In this document: positions 10,801-20,369 of the stretch, piece by piece
Layout of the letters: every line of letters starts with the position of its first letter
Position numbering within the stretch: position 1 is the stretch's first letter
Position numbers and translations under genes: made by a program
The notes under the pieces: generated by a model
The model's database searches: none
The model's input: only the letters and a program-made list of their open reading frames with translations
Told to the model about the DNA's origin: nothing
Origin: Isotricha intestinalis
Taxonomy: Eukaryota > Ciliophora > Litostomatea > Vestibuliferida > Isotrichidae
Direction of reading: 5' to 3'
Assembly: GCA_023807065.1 (NCBI GenBank)
Contig: JAJJLU010000349.1
Span: 1 to 64,000 of the forward strand
DNA: 64,000 nt

Positions 10801-11732
10801 ATGTAAGAAAAGGTTCTCTTAGTTATAAAAATATGATTTTTGTGATTAATATTTGTTCAACTATGTCAACTGGGTTATCAAATGGACTTCGTGGAATTGC
10901 AGACTTTTCAAAAGCGAAAAAAAGTTGTAGTTCAGTTTTTAGAATATTAAATACAAAAACAGAAATAAATGCATTTGAAAATGTAAATGAAGGTAAAAAA
11001 TTAGCAAATGATTTAAAAGGAAAAATAGAATTTAAAAATGTATCTTTTTGTTATCCAACAAAACCAAATCAAAAAGTTTTAAATGATGTAAGTTTTACAA
11101 TAGAACCAGGTCAAAGTGCAGCATTAGTTGGTTATTCTGGATGTGGAAAAAGTACAATAATACAACTTTTAGAAAGATTTTATGATGTTACAGAAGGTCA
11201 AATTTTATTAGATGGAATTGATATTAAAGATTATAATTTATTTGATTTACGAAAAAAAATTGGTTTAGTAAGTCAAGAACCAGTTCTTTTTAAAAGAAAT
11301 GTTTATGAAAATATAAGATATGGGAATTTAAATGCTACAAGAGATGAAGTTTTTAATTCAGCTAAAAGAGCAAAAATAGAAAAATTTTTTACTAAAGAAG
11401 AATTAGGAACTAAAGAAGATCCTGTTTCAGGAGGAGAAAAACAAAGATTAGCAATTGCAAGAGCATTTTTAAAAAATCCAGTAATTTTATTGTTAGATGA
11501 GGCTACTAGTGCTTTGGATAAAGAAAGTGAAATTGAAGTTCAAAAAAGTATAAAAGAATTACAAGAAGGAAGAACCAGTATTGCTGTTGCTCATAGATTA
11601 AGTACTATTGTTGATTCTGATATTATTTTTGTTATTGAAGCGGGAAAAATCGTTGAAAAAGGAAAACATGAAGAATTACTTAGTTTAGGAAAAAAATATG
11701 CAACTTTATATAAATATTCTAATTCCAATTGA
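7875..11732 (+). CDS. full-length ABC transporter, subfamily B (MDR/P-glycoprotein type)
   Basis: A single uninterrupted frame of 1285 residues in the order TMD1-NBD1-TMD2-NBD2, the usual length for ABCB full transporters. NBD1 has Walker A GESGCGKST at 450-458, signature LSGGQ at 560-564, Walker B ILILDEATSALD and the AHRLST switch His. NBD2 has Walker A GYSGCGKST from 1086, signature VSGGE from 1184, Walker B VILLLDEATSALD and a second AHRLST. Both catalytic sites look intact, including the Glu after each Walker B Asp. The N-terminal 55 residues are charged and cytosolic. Members export hydrophobic compounds, lipids or peptides at the plasma membrane or internal membranes; the substrate cannot be read from sequence. 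It ends with TGA, which supports TGA as a stop. Confidence 0.95.
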   Translation: MSETNSGEKKNENKEKTPRENNPLKSEIEEGEKKEEIKKEKSDKKNSLLFDQKDISPMKLYCHLSEKLEIIFMIIGVIGSIGAGSSGPIISLLNGSTINNFRDSTIEINTANKEDIMQMFKDEIDKKVRIYFYMGILMFFLNFLMTFMWALSALRQMHHLKEKYFATILKQEQGWFDENNAYEFSTKVQAQLEQIELGVGDKFGVIVQLTAQLIAGLIISFITSWKLTLVMLCVTPITIFSFVYMMKTLKTSIILARKTYEKAGGVAEEILYNIKTVSSFVNFDFEINRFGSLIDEVHIYNVDKAYKLGRSVGIAIAFSHSSFAIAILYGKKLIIDKEKSSRTGDPFTVGDILIAVYSTLIAIMSISNISPNVKIIQESALASSDYFTLYERKPKINLSESTLKPPKESIKGKVEFQNISFIYPSDKNKRKILDGLNLTFEPGKKVALVGESGCGKSTTVNLIERLYEPTEGTILIDGIEIQKYDLEYLRSFIGYVQQEPVLFNQTIMDNIIFGRKDLVKELGDPETLVKNACKDSNATEFIEKSPEKYNYIVGIKGSKLSGGQKQRIAIARAILCQPKILILDEATSALDNKSEKEVQAALDEISKKNITTIIIAHRLSTIKNADVIYALKNGQVCEMGTHEELLEKNGYYAGLVKSQLTEDDNKKKFFEKKLSHKLSSRLSKKLSLDYSDDIKTQLSDNSNEDDAPIEYGRLFRLLKNNKCDTFIGITASLCGGVIAVFSGWVLAKAINGISGTDNSVIKKEGNKWGGIFFCVAMSFGFIIFWKLLKLDTIGSIISSNMRKEIVKKYLELHVGFYDLDENSPGALLTRLSIDTTQLNAVVLTIVGDVVTTTGTLIFAIGLSCHYDYRLTLISLCFQPFIVAAQILVNRARRGGRDGEKKMDIEAGAVLSECVINTKTIYSFNFQGPAVEMYLNILKAEKKNFLRDSLFQGILLGIGIFCSFACNATVFNYAGYYVRKGSLSYKNMIFVINICSTMSTGLSNGLRGIADFSKAKKSCSSVFRILNTKTEINAFENVNEGKKLANDLKGKIEFKNVSFCYPTKPNQKVLNDVSFTIEPGQSAALVGYSGCGKSTIIQLLERFYDVTEGQILLDGIDIKDYNLFDLRKKIGLVSQEPVLFKRNVYENIRYGNLNATRDEVFNSAKRAKIEKFFTKEELGTKEDPVSGGEKQRLAIARAFLKNPVILLLDEATSALDKESEIEVQKSIKELQEGRTSIAVAHRLSTIVDSDIIFVIEAGKIVEKGKHEELLSLGKKYATLYKYSNSN

Positions 11733-12018
11733 TTTTTTGTAAATACTATTTTTCAAAATTATTTTAGTTTTATTCATCTTTAAATCAGGAAAAAGATTTA
11801 ATATACATTAAATATTATTGAAATATATCATTTTCTTTATTTTAATAATTAATATATTAAATTATCTTTTTTGTATAAAATATAATAAATAAAATATAAT
11901 TAAGAATATTATTTTTAAAATATATTAAAAAATATAATTTTTCAATTTAAAAAATAATTTAAAAAAAATCTCAAATTTTAAATTTACGTTTTATTAATTA
12001 TTAACTTTTATTAAAAAA

Positions 12019-13490
12019 ATGTATGATGTAGATGATAAAATAGATGATTTACTAGGTTCACGAAGAGGGGGTCGATTTCAAGCATATGAAAAATATAGAA
12101 AATCAAATTTATTTGAAGATTGTAAAGACAACATAGCACCAATAACAGATAAAGTAACAAACAGAGTATATACAAATAAATTTGAGCCAAAATATAGAGA
12201 AAGAGGTGCAAGAGAAATTTATCAAGATTCAGTTTTAACAAAAGATAAAAGAGCAAAAACTTTAAAAGTTCTTAATCGTGAAAAGACAGAAGATAATTTA
12301 TTTAGAATAAGAAGAATCCCACGTGATAGAAATTTTAATGCAATGGATATTAAAATAAGAAATGATTATCGAGGTTATAATGTTAACGAATATAAATTAA
12401 AAAGAACAAAATCTGTTTTTATTCCAAGATCAAATATAAATAATGAAGAAAAAAATACAATGGATTCAAGAATAAGAAAAATATATGCAATGACTTCAGA
12501 TATTTTTAATATTAATGAAAAACCTAAATTTACAGTTCAAGATTTAAATAGAAGTTTCCATGCTACAAAAGTTAAAAAAATAGAAGAAGAAAAAGAAGCA
12601 AAAGAAAAAAGAAATGCTTTAAGAAGATCAATGACACATTCAAGAATTTCAACTAATCAAGATTGGAAAAATAGCAATACTGAACCAATGAAAAAAAAAA
12701 TGAAAGAATTTGAAGATAATTATAATAAAAATTTACGGGATGGAAATTTTAATAGAAAATATTTTTTAACTAAAAGAGATTTTAATAGTGAAATTTCATT
12801 ACTTGATAAAAAAACTTTAAATGTAAAAACAAATCCAACAAATGTTGAAAGTGTAAATTATAATATTTTATCAACAGAACCTTCTTTGTATAGAAATACA
12901 ATATCATCATTTTCAAATAAAAAACCAATTGAATGTATGTATGATGATTATGAAATTAATTGTGATAATAATAATTATAATCAAGTAAATTCGAAAAAAT
13001 TAATAAATTTATTACATAAAGAAGGAATTCATGTTTATAATTTTAAAGAAGAAGGAAATGAAATTTGTGGTAATAATGGTAAATTTATATTTCAAATAAG
13101 AAAAGGAAATAGAGATGAAGATTTTGCAGATAAATTAAAGAAAATTAATAATAAATTAAAACAAAAAGATATGACTTTACAAAAAGTAAAAGTTGATAAA
13201 AGCAAAAAAAGGTAAAATATTATTTAAATTTTAGAACTGATATAACTGAAGAATTTGGCCCTGAAAAAAAAAAGAGAGAAAAAACTCCTGGGAAAGGTTT
13301 AACTGGTTTTGGAAAGTAAATTTTATTTTTTTAAATTTATAGGAAAAAAATGGAACCTTGTCAATATAATAATAATTATAAAAATTATGAAAAATATGAA
13401 AAAGATAGAATATTGAAAAAACCTGCGGTATCAACAAGAACAAATGTAAGATCAAACAAACAAATAAAACCTAAAGGTAATTGGAAATAA
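12019..13490 (+). CDS. basic low-complexity protein, unknown (three exons)
   Basis: Spliced model: exons 12019-13211, 13235-13315 and 13343-13490, with introns of 23 nt (13212-13234) and 27 nt (13316-13342), both GT..AG. The joined frame is 473 residues and ends at TAA. Without splicing the frame would stop at 13215, yet both downstream exons are Lys/Gly/Pro-coding and phase-compatible. The N-terminus has normal complexity (DKIDDLLGSRRGGR). The middle is Arg/Lys/Asn-rich with many RSM/RSN Ser-Arg sites. The C-terminus has a Gly-rich GKGLTGFGK segment and a basic tail. High positive charge suggests binding to microtubules or nucleic acid, but no family is recognised. Confidence 0.75.
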
Positions 13491-14144
13491 ATAAACATTT
13501 TTTTATTATTTTTTATATATTTTTATCATATAAGAAAATAATTTAATGTGCTACTATTTTTTTTATAAAACATTCAAAAGGCCATTATGAACTTTAACAA
13601 TATAATTTTTAATTTTAAAATTATTCCACAATATTTCAGTGATTTTTTGAAACATCACCCATTATTTTTATGTTCTTCTTTCAAATTATTTGAATTTCAA
13701 TTTAAATCTAAATTAAATTTGTTATGTCTTATTTCAGGTTTTGAAGTTTCTAAAATATTTTAATTTCAATTGTAAATTTTTTATTTCTCATTATAAATGA
13801 AATATTATATGTTAATTTTTAGATGCAATTTGATGTGAATAATTCTTTATTAGAATTTTTATTTCATTTTTTTACTAATAAAAATAAATTATTTTTTTTA
13901 CAAAACTTTACTTTATTATTTATATATATACCAAATTTTAAAGATAATAATAATTTTTCTTTTCAATTAAATTTCAATTATTGATTTCTGGAATATATAA
14001 AAAATTAATTTAATGAAATGAATCAATATTACAATTATTATATTTATTCTCCATTTTTAAATTTTATCTCTTTTTTTTTTTGATAAATTTATTATTAAAC
14101 TCACTTCTTTTTAATTTACAATAAAAAATAATAAATAGTAAAAA
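13491..14144. other. intergenic spacer
   Basis: About 650 bases of T-rich sequence between two plus-strand genes. No frame, hairpin or repeat stands out. The last 100 bases become A-rich just before the ATG, as at most starts in this window. Confidence 0.6.
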
Positions 14145-14897
14145 ATGATGAATGCTTTTAATTCTTATCCAAATTATCAAACTGAAGATTTTAAAACTTT
14201 TGAAGAAAAAGATTTAAAACCAATTAAAGATATTTCTGAAAATTTACGTAAAGGATTCATCAGAAAGGTTTATGGAATATTATCAATTCAATTATTAACA
14301 ACAGCAATTTTTTCATTACTCACAATAAAATTTTCTTTTATTCAACAGTTTATGTTAAATCACATTTTAATTTCAAATATAATGTTGATTTTAACTTTTA
14401 TTTTACCATTTTTAATAGTATGTAATATATCATTAATGAATAAAATACCATATAATTATTTAATTTTATTCTTATTTACTTTTGCAGAATCTTATTTAAT
14501 AGCTTTTATTTGTGCATTTACAAAAGGTAATTTAGTTTTTATAGCAGCTTTAATGACTTTTATTATGGTTTTATCATTAACATATTATGCATATACTACT
14601 GAAAATGATATGACAACTCAAGGTACTACTTTATTTATTTTTTCCATAGGACTCTTTTTATTTTCATTTTTTGGAATATTCACTAATAATAAATTATTCC
14701 ATATTTTTATTTGTTGTGCTGGAGTTATTTTATTTGGTTTTTATTTAGTTTATGATACTCAAATTATTCTAGGAACTAAAAATGAAATGATAGAAATGGA
14801 TAATTATATACTTGGTGCTTTCATTTTATATACTGATATTGTATATATATTTATGAAAATATTAGAATTACTTCAATACTTAGAAAATAAAGAATAA
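14145..14897 (+). CDS. TMBIM/Bax inhibitor-1 family membrane protein (LFG4-like)
   Basis: A 250-residue protein with seven predicted hydrophobic segments between about residues 45 and 245 and a short cytosolic N-terminus. The family hallmarks are in the last third: FYLVYDTQIILG followed by an acidic DNYILGAFILYTDIVYIF segment, matching the conserved Asp pair that forms the pH-sensing calcium-leak site in BI-1 relatives. Members sit in ER or Golgi membranes and modulate calcium leak and cell-death sensitivity. The length fits TMBIM4. Two consecutive ATGs open the frame; I start at the first. It ends in TAA. Confidence 0.93.
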   Translation: MMNAFNSYPNYQTEDFKTFEEKDLKPIKDISENLRKGFIRKVYGILSIQLLTTAIFSLLTIKFSFIQQFMLNHILISNIMLILTFILPFLIVCNISLMNKIPYNYLILFLFTFAESYLIAFICAFTKGNLVFIAALMTFIMVLSLTYYAYTTENDMTTQGTTLFIFSIGLFLFSFFGIFTNNKLFHIFICCAGVILFGFYLVYDTQIILGTKNEMIEMDNYILGAFILYTDIVYIFMKILELLQYLENKE

Positions 14898-15756
14898 TAT
14901 TAATTAAATATTAAAAATAAATAAAACAAAAAAATAAAATTCTTAAATTAAAATAAATAATAATAATATTAATATAAAAAAGAAAGAAAAAATGAATGAA
15001 AATAAAATAAAAATATAATTCATTTAAAAAAAATCCTAAAAGAATTCATCCGAAAAATTCAATACTTCCAGTTTTATTAATTATATTCATATTTGTAGAA
15101 ATGCGAAACTTAGTGAACATAATGAAATTTTAAATCAAAATCATATATTGGAAGAGTAAAAAGAATCAAATTGGAAAAGTAAGAGCAAATATAGATAGAA
15201 TAAAAATTATGATAATCACATTAAAAACTTCCTTTATCATACTTAGATAGATGAAAAAATTTCTCAAACAAATTTGTTATTTGATGTTGCAAAAGAAATG
15301 GAAGAAATGTTAAAAAAACAAAATTCGCTAGTATTAGAGAAATATATAAATCAGAGCATATCAAAATGAAGAAGATTATAAAAAAATACAGAAAATTAGA
15401 ATTTATGATAAATCAAGAAGAAAAAGGAAATAAAAGAAAATTGAAATTTTTTAAGTGTTTTTTGTTTTAATAAGTAAATTAAGAAAATTATATTATAAAA
15501 CAGAATATTTAAATTATTTATATTATAATGAAAGTACGAAAAAAATTAAATTTTATATAAATATTAATTAAAGGAAGACAATTTATTATTACTAATTTAA
15601 TTAAAAAACATGAAAACATAAATTAAACAATATATCAAAAATTTCATAAAAAAAAATATAAAAAACTTTACATAATAAATATTATATTATTTAATTTAAA
15701 TTAATAATATTATTATTTAAATAACATATTTATTTCAAAAATAATAAATTTAATTT
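14898..15756. other. gene-poor interval containing a decayed frame
   Basis: 860 bases between convergent genes. The centre (15034-15471) looks like a relic gene and is listed separately; the flanks are plain AT-rich sequence. Confidence 0.55.
15034..15471 (+). pseudogene. relic of a coding sequence, family unknown
   Basis: From 15034 to 15369 one frame has protein-like composition (KEMEEMLKKQNSLVLEKY, FDVAKEMEEM) but is cut by TAA at 15037 and 15157 and TAG at 15196 and 15244 before TGA at 15367. From 15366 the next frame continues for about 35 Lys/Glu-rich codons (MKKIIKKYRKLEFM) to a TAA. All four internal stops are one C-to-T change away from Gln codons, and the two segments are joined by a frame change. 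Ordinary spacers here do not show such helical, mixed-residue stretches. The best reading is a decaying gene; a chance AT-rich frame is the alternative. Confidence 0.4.
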
Positions 15757-16149
15757 TTACATTAAAGCAAATAAAAGTAAAATAAGAAATTCAATTCCAA
15801 TAGTCCAATATAAACAAGAATTACTAGTTTTTTCTAAATAATTTTTTAATTGATTAGTTTGTTTAATCATTTTACCTTCAATTCTATCCATATCATTATG
15901 TAAATTATCTAATAAAGGTTCTTGATTATTTAATTCATGATTAATTGCTTTTTGACCTTCTTTTATTCTTTTTGCTTGAGAATGTAAAGTTGAAAATAAT
16001 TCTTCATCTTTTTTATCATGTTCTTTTTTATATTGAAGAAATTGTTCGGTTGTCATTTTATTATTTTTATTTACTTTACTTGTATCTATTTCAAATGTTT
16101 CATATGGAATATTATTGTTTTTTTCTTTATTTTTAATCTCATTATTCAT
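15757..16149 (-). CDS. Qc-SNARE (syntaxin-8/BET1-like), tail-anchored
   Basis: A 130-residue protein: hydrophilic N-terminus to about residue 45, SNARE helix about 47-102, and one C-terminal membrane segment 112-130 with nothing after it, the layout of a tail-anchored SNARE. The zero-layer position is Gln76 in NHELNNQEPLLDNL, which aligns with the ELDEQNEIIDDL pattern of Qc-SNAREs such as syntaxin 8 and 6. It would contribute one helix to a four-helix fusion complex on Golgi or endosomal membranes. It has no N-terminal regulatory domain, so it is BET1-sized. It is divergent from the B-box gene, with 154 bp between starts. Confidence 0.85.
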   Translation of the reverse strand: MNNEIKNKEKNNNIPYETFEIDTSKVNKNNKMTTEQFLQYKKEHDKKDEELFSTLHSQAKRIKEGQKAINHELNNQEPLLDNLHNDMDRIEGKMIKQTNQLKNYLEKTSNSCLYWTIGIEFLILLLFALM

Positions 16150-16303
16150 TTTTTTATTTATATTTTTTTATTAATAATATTTTATTTTATTGATATTATT
16201 CTTTTCTTACTTTTTTTATAAGAGTTTTTTATAAAAACTTCTATTTAAAATTATTTGAATTTAATTACAATTTTTTGTTGAATAATCTTAAAAATTAAAA
16301 TAA

Positions 16304-17866
16304 ATGAATATAACCTTAGTATATAAAGATCAAGAATATTCCTTAGAATTAATGAATACAATTCCTCTTTCTTATTTATATAAAAAATCAGAAGAAAAAT
16401 TTAAACTGCCTCAAAACGAAATTGAACTATATTTAAATGATTTATATATACCAAATTCAAATAAAGCAGTAATAGATTTTTTTAAAGAAGCAAAAAAATA
16501 TAGAATAGATATTAAAAATAAAAATTCATCATTAAATAAAGAAAAAAATAATAATTACTTAAAAGAAAAAAGTAGTTTTTTTCCATCAATTCTGAAATTA
16601 AACCTAAATAATAAAAAAAGGAAAAAAAAACATTTTATAAAATGTCAAGTATGTAAAAAGAAAGATTCAATTTTTTATTGTAGAAATTGTAATAATTTTA
16701 TTTGTTTAGAATGTAACATAAGATATCCTATTCATTATGAACACAAAATAATAAATTTAGAAAATGGAAATTTAAAAACTTCTTTAGATATATATAGAAA
16801 ATTAATAATGGATGAATTGCTTATTGTAAAAACAGCTTTTGTTTCTTCAAGTGAATGGATTATTGATAATCAAATTAAATTTGAATATTTTCAAAATTTA
16901 GTTGAATTAATTAAAGAAATTGATGAAAAAAGTTTCGAATTATCTTCTATTAAAACCAGTTATGATATTGAATTAGAATATATTAATGATATTAGAAGAG
17001 AATTATTTGATCTTGAACTACCTATTTTTAAAAATGAAATTATTGATATTTTTACTTTGATTAATGAAAAAGAACAAGTTTTAAATAATTATGCTACTAC
17101 TGTTAATTTACAAGTTATCAAATCTCAATTTAATAAAAAGATGATAGAATTATTTGACAATATTCAAATTCATTTACAAGATATTTTAACTGATGTTAAT
17201 AGTAAATTAAATGATGTTCAACAAATTAATAGTTATGGAGTTAAAGAATTAAAAGTATATAATGATTCTCATAGTGAAGCTTCAACTAAAGAAGATGATA
17301 ATTTAAATAATAATAATAATAATAATAATAGTTTCAATAATAATAATATTAATATTCAAAATAATTATAGTTTTAAAACTAATCGTGATAATTTTTCATT
17401 TCCTTTAATTCCAAAAACTAAAATAAATTCAATAATAGATAAAAATATAATTGCTTTTGAAGAAAGAATGACTTCATTATTATCATCAAGAAAAGAAAAA
17501 AAGAAAGAAAATGAATTATATAATAATTACAATAAAGAAATAAAGCAAAATTCAAATTATAATAATTTTCTCACTGAAAAAAATTCAGATAAAGATGAAT
17601 CAATATATATGAATAAAACATTAAATAAAAGTAGAAATGTAATAAAAAATTTCATGAATTTAACTTCTTCAAATTACACTTCAATTAATGATTCTAATAG
17701 TAACAAAAAACCTATTGTTTCTTCAAGCAAATTATTATATAATTCTTCTAGGTTAAAATTTTTTTTATCTTCTAATAAACAAAAAAATAAAAAAAATGAA
17801 TTTATTGAACTTGGTTCTATACATCAATCTTTTAATAGTCCTGTTAAAAAAAAGAAAAAAAAGTAA
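16304..17866 (+). CDS. B-box zinc-finger protein with N-terminal ubiquitin/PB1-like fold
   Basis: A 520-residue protein. Residues 1-72 look like a small beta-grasp domain (NITLVYKDQEYSLEL..). A B-box-type zinc finger follows with ligands C114, C117, C126, C129, C134, C137, H144 and H147 (C-x2-C-x8-C-x2-C-x4-C-x2-C-x6-H-x2-H). Residues 160-320 are a helical, probably coiled-coil region as in TRIM-like proteins. The rest is Asn/Ser/Lys-rich disorder with an AAT-encoded Asn run. There is no RING, so E3 ligase activity is not predicted. It may act as an adaptor; the partner is unknown. Confidence 0.75.
   Translation: MNITLVYKDQEYSLELMNTIPLSYLYKKSEEKFKLPQNEIELYLNDLYIPNSNKAVIDFFKEAKKYRIDIKNKNSSLNKEKNNNYLKEKSSFFPSILKLNLNNKKRKKKHFIKCQVCKKKDSIFYCRNCNNFICLECNIRYPIHYEHKIINLENGNLKTSLDIYRKLIMDELLIVKTAFVSSSEWIIDNQIKFEYFQNLVELIKEIDEKSFELSSIKTSYDIELEYINDIRRELFDLELPIFKNEIIDIFTLINEKEQVLNNYATTVNLQVIKSQFNKKMIELFDNIQIHLQDILTDVNSKLNDVQQINSYGVKELKVYNDSHSEASTKEDDNLNNNNNNNNSFNNNNINIQNNYSFKTNRDNFSFPLIPKTKINSIIDKNIIAFEERMTSLLSSRKEKKKENELYNNYNKEIKQNSNYNNFLTEKNSDKDESIYMNKTLNKSRNVIKNFMNLTSSNYTSINDSNSNKKPIVSSSKLLYNSSRLKFFLSSNKQKNKKNEFIELGSIHQSFNSPVKKKKKK
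17305..17329. repeat. (AAT)n microsatellite encoding poly-Asn
   Basis: A run of AAT triplets inside the B-box protein gene, in frame and translated as Asn. It is one of many such tracts that expand Asn content in this genome; similar runs occur near 35302-35344 and 41570-41770. Confidence 0.8.
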
Positions 17867-18022
17867 TTTTTATTATTTTCATAATTATAATCTTTTTTTT
17901 TGTGATATCAATAAATTATGTATTATAATTTAGATTTAAATATTATTTATTTTTTAAATAATGTAGTGAATTTTATTTTTAAAATTTATTTTTTATAATA
18001 TTTGTTTTTATATTTTAAGTAA

Positions 18023-18505
18023 TTAAATTTTTGGTTGTTGATATTTTTTTGGAATATATTCTTTGGCATTTAAATTTAATTCATCTGTATTTTTTTTTGG
18101 TTGATTATTAATATTATATACTAAATTTTTATTCAATTCAGTAACTTCAAATTCAATTTCTCTTGTTCCAATTTTATTATCTTTTTTTTTATTTTTATAC
18201 TTATTTTTACTAAATTGATTATTATAATTATCTTTATTATCTTTATTATCTTTAATTTTATTACTTGACTTATTATCAAATTGATTATAGATTTTCATTT
18301 TATGATTATATTTATCATTATTATAATTATTTTTCTTGTAATTATTATTTTTTTCATTCTTATCTTTTTTAATAGAATAACCTAATTGTTCTTCTAAAAT
18401 ATCACTATCTTCATCACTATATTCAATTTCTCTTTTATTATTATTATCTATTTGATCTTCATTATCCCAATTATTATATTTTCTATATTTATTACTATTA
18501 TCCAT
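18023..18505 (-). CDS. small disordered protein with C-terminal PAM2 motif
   Basis: A 160-residue, Asn/Lys/Asp-rich protein, almost certainly unstructured for residues 1-110. The tail contains LNLNAKEYIP at 143-152, which fits the PAM2 consensus (LNxNAxxFxP, Tyr in place of Phe) that binds the MLLE domain of poly(A)-binding protein. A more complex segment, EIEFEVTELNKNLVYNI, precedes it. Proteins with this layout (PAIP, ataxin-2, Tob) link regulators to mRNA tails, so a role in mRNA translation or decay is inferred. It lies only 44 bp downstream of the importin-alpha stop on the same strand. No other domain is visible. Confidence 0.7.
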   Translation of the reverse strand: MDNSNKYRKYNNWDNEDQIDNNNKREIEYSDEDSDILEEQLGYSIKKDKNEKNNNYKKNNYNNDKYNHKMKIYNQFDNKSSNKIKDNKDNKDNYNNQFSKNKYKNKKKDNKIGTREIEFEVTELNKNLVYNINNQPKKNTDELNLNAKEYIPKKYQQPKI

Positions 18506-18549
18506 TTTTAATCTATAAAAAAAAATAAAAATCTTATAATTTAAAAAAG

Positions 18550-20202
18550 TTAACTATCAAAATTAAAAAAAGTATTAATAATAGATTCATTTAATTTATA
18601 AACCTCATTATTATTATATCCTTGTAATTTTTCAATATAAGTATTTCCACCACATCTTTTAAATTCTTCTAAATAGCAATTTTTTCCTTCATTTAAATTA
18701 GAATATTTTTGTCCAATTTCAAATAAACTTAAAAAAATTTCTAAAATTTTAATAATAGATTCACTATCTTCATAAAATTTTTCAATAACATTAATTAACA
18801 ATTTAATTAAGTTACAATTTTTAATGAAATTAATAATAATTTCAATATTAAAATCTTGATTAATGACAATTGCATCAATAATAAATAAACATTCTCTTGA
18901 AATTGGAATTTCATCTTTAATAAGGCTATTAATTATTTCTGGTATAATTCCACTATTAATAATATTTTCTAAATTTATTTTTTCACAGGAAATAAAATTG
19001 GAAAAAGACCATAAAGCATCTCTTTTAAACATTCCAGATGATTTTATAAAATTAGATAAATATAAATTTATTTCATTTTGAATTATTGGATCTAATATTT
19101 CTTCAAAGTTACTTAAGAAATTTCCTATTAATTGTAATATTTTTTGAGATAAATATTTATTATATGTGATTTTATTTGTTATTATTTTTCTAATTAAACC
19201 ACTTGAAAATAATAATTGATGAATTTTTTTATTTGAAATATTTGCTAAATAGGTTAAACCTAAAAGACAATTATCAATAATATCTTGATCATTAGTTTCT
19301 AAAAACCTAATAAATATATTTGAAATATGTTCTTCTAAATAATATATATTTTCTTTTATATTGTCAATACTAACTTCACTATGTCTTTTAAAGAAATTAT
19401 TATTTAAATCATTTATATCAAATAATTCATGTATTTTAGATAAAAGTGAACTTATATTATATAAAATACCAACACATAATTTAATTAAATTTAATTTTAC
19501 TTCTGAATTTTCACAATATTTTACAATATAATTTCTTGGAATAACAGAGAAAAATAAATTTTCAATAATAGGATTATTATTAATAATAGAATTATAAAGT
19601 AACCATAATACATTTTCAGTTAAATAATCGTTATTTAAATCTAATATTTTAATGTACATTTGAAAACAAGTATTTTGAGTTAAAAAAACAACTAAATTAA
19701 TATTTGAAATTTTAGTCACAAAATTAATAATAATCCAAGTTACTTCATAAATTATTTCATAATCATTAATATAATTATATAAAACAAACATAAGTTTATC
19801 AGTAATATTTCTTTTATACATTTCATTAATATAATCAATAGAAATATCTTTTGTTATTGTTAATAATCTAATTTTATTTATTGCAAATTTTACTTCATTT
19901 ATATTTTTAGAGTCAAGTAAAATTTTCATTTCATCTGTAAATAATGAAGGAGAATTATATTGTTTATTTTTTAATTCATCTGAAATATCTAATTTTTCTA
20001 TTTGAATTTCATAAGGACATTTTTTAATTAAGTTTATATCCAAATTTTTCTCTCTTTTATCCATTAAATAATTATTCATTTTTTTCTTCCTTAATGATAA
20101 ACCATATTCTTCTCTTTCAATGTTAATATATTTATCTAAATTTGATTGAGTTGAAGAACCTATTGATTGGAATATTGATTTATAATCTTTTGAAATTTTC
20201 AT
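18550..20202 (-). CDS. importin alpha (karyopherin alpha), divergent
   Basis: A 550-residue protein of armadillo-repeat length and pattern. Residues about 28-52 contain EREEYGLSLRKKKMNNYLMDKR, a recognisable importin-beta-binding (IBB) segment with reduced basic charge. Ten or so helical repeats of about 42 residues follow, with typical VLWLLYN / ALWSFSNF motifs whose Trp bind nuclear localisation signals (family knowledge). The C-terminus CGGNTYIEKLQGYNNNEVY matches the conserved importin-alpha end CGGLDKIExLQxHxNxxVY. It would carry NLS cargo with importin beta through nuclear pores. Several inner repeats have lost Trp, so cargo range may differ. Ciliates keep separate importin alphas for macro- and micronuclei; which one this is cannot be told. 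Confidence 0.85.
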   Translation of the reverse strand: MKISKDYKSIFQSIGSSTQSNLDKYINIEREEYGLSLRKKKMNNYLMDKREKNLDINLIKKCPYEIQIEKLDISDELKNKQYNSPSLFTDEMKILLDSKNINEVKFAINKIRLLTITKDISIDYINEMYKRNITDKLMFVLYNYINDYEIIYEVTWIIINFVTKISNINLVVFLTQNTCFQMYIKILDLNNDYLTENVLWLLYNSIINNNPIIENLFFSVIPRNYIVKYCENSEVKLNLIKLCVGILYNISSLLSKIHELFDINDLNNNFFKRHSEVSIDNIKENIYYLEEHISNIFIRFLETNDQDIIDNCLLGLTYLANISNKKIHQLLFSSGLIRKIITNKITYNKYLSQKILQLIGNFLSNFEEILDPIIQNEINLYLSNFIKSSGMFKRDALWSFSNFISCEKINLENIINSGIIPEIINSLIKDEIPISRECLFIIDAIVINQDFNIEIIINFIKNCNLIKLLINVIEKFYEDSESIIKILEIFLSLFEIGQKYSNLNEGKNCYLEEFKRCGGNTYIEKLQGYNNNEVYKLNESIINTFFNFDS

Positions 20203-20369
20203 TATTTAAATTTTGTTTTTTTTAAATTTAATTGTACTTAAATATTAATTTTTTAATTTAAATTTTTTTCTAGAAATTAAATATTAAACTCATTTAATTA
20301 AATAGTAAATTAATAAATCTATATTTTACATTTTTTGATAATAAAATATAACAAAGAATAAAATAAAAT

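Noticed and set aside
15757..16149. The SNARE as an R-SNARE or syntaxin (Qa)
   Set aside because: The zero layer is Gln, not Arg, and there is no N-terminal Habc domain; the helix pattern fits Qc.
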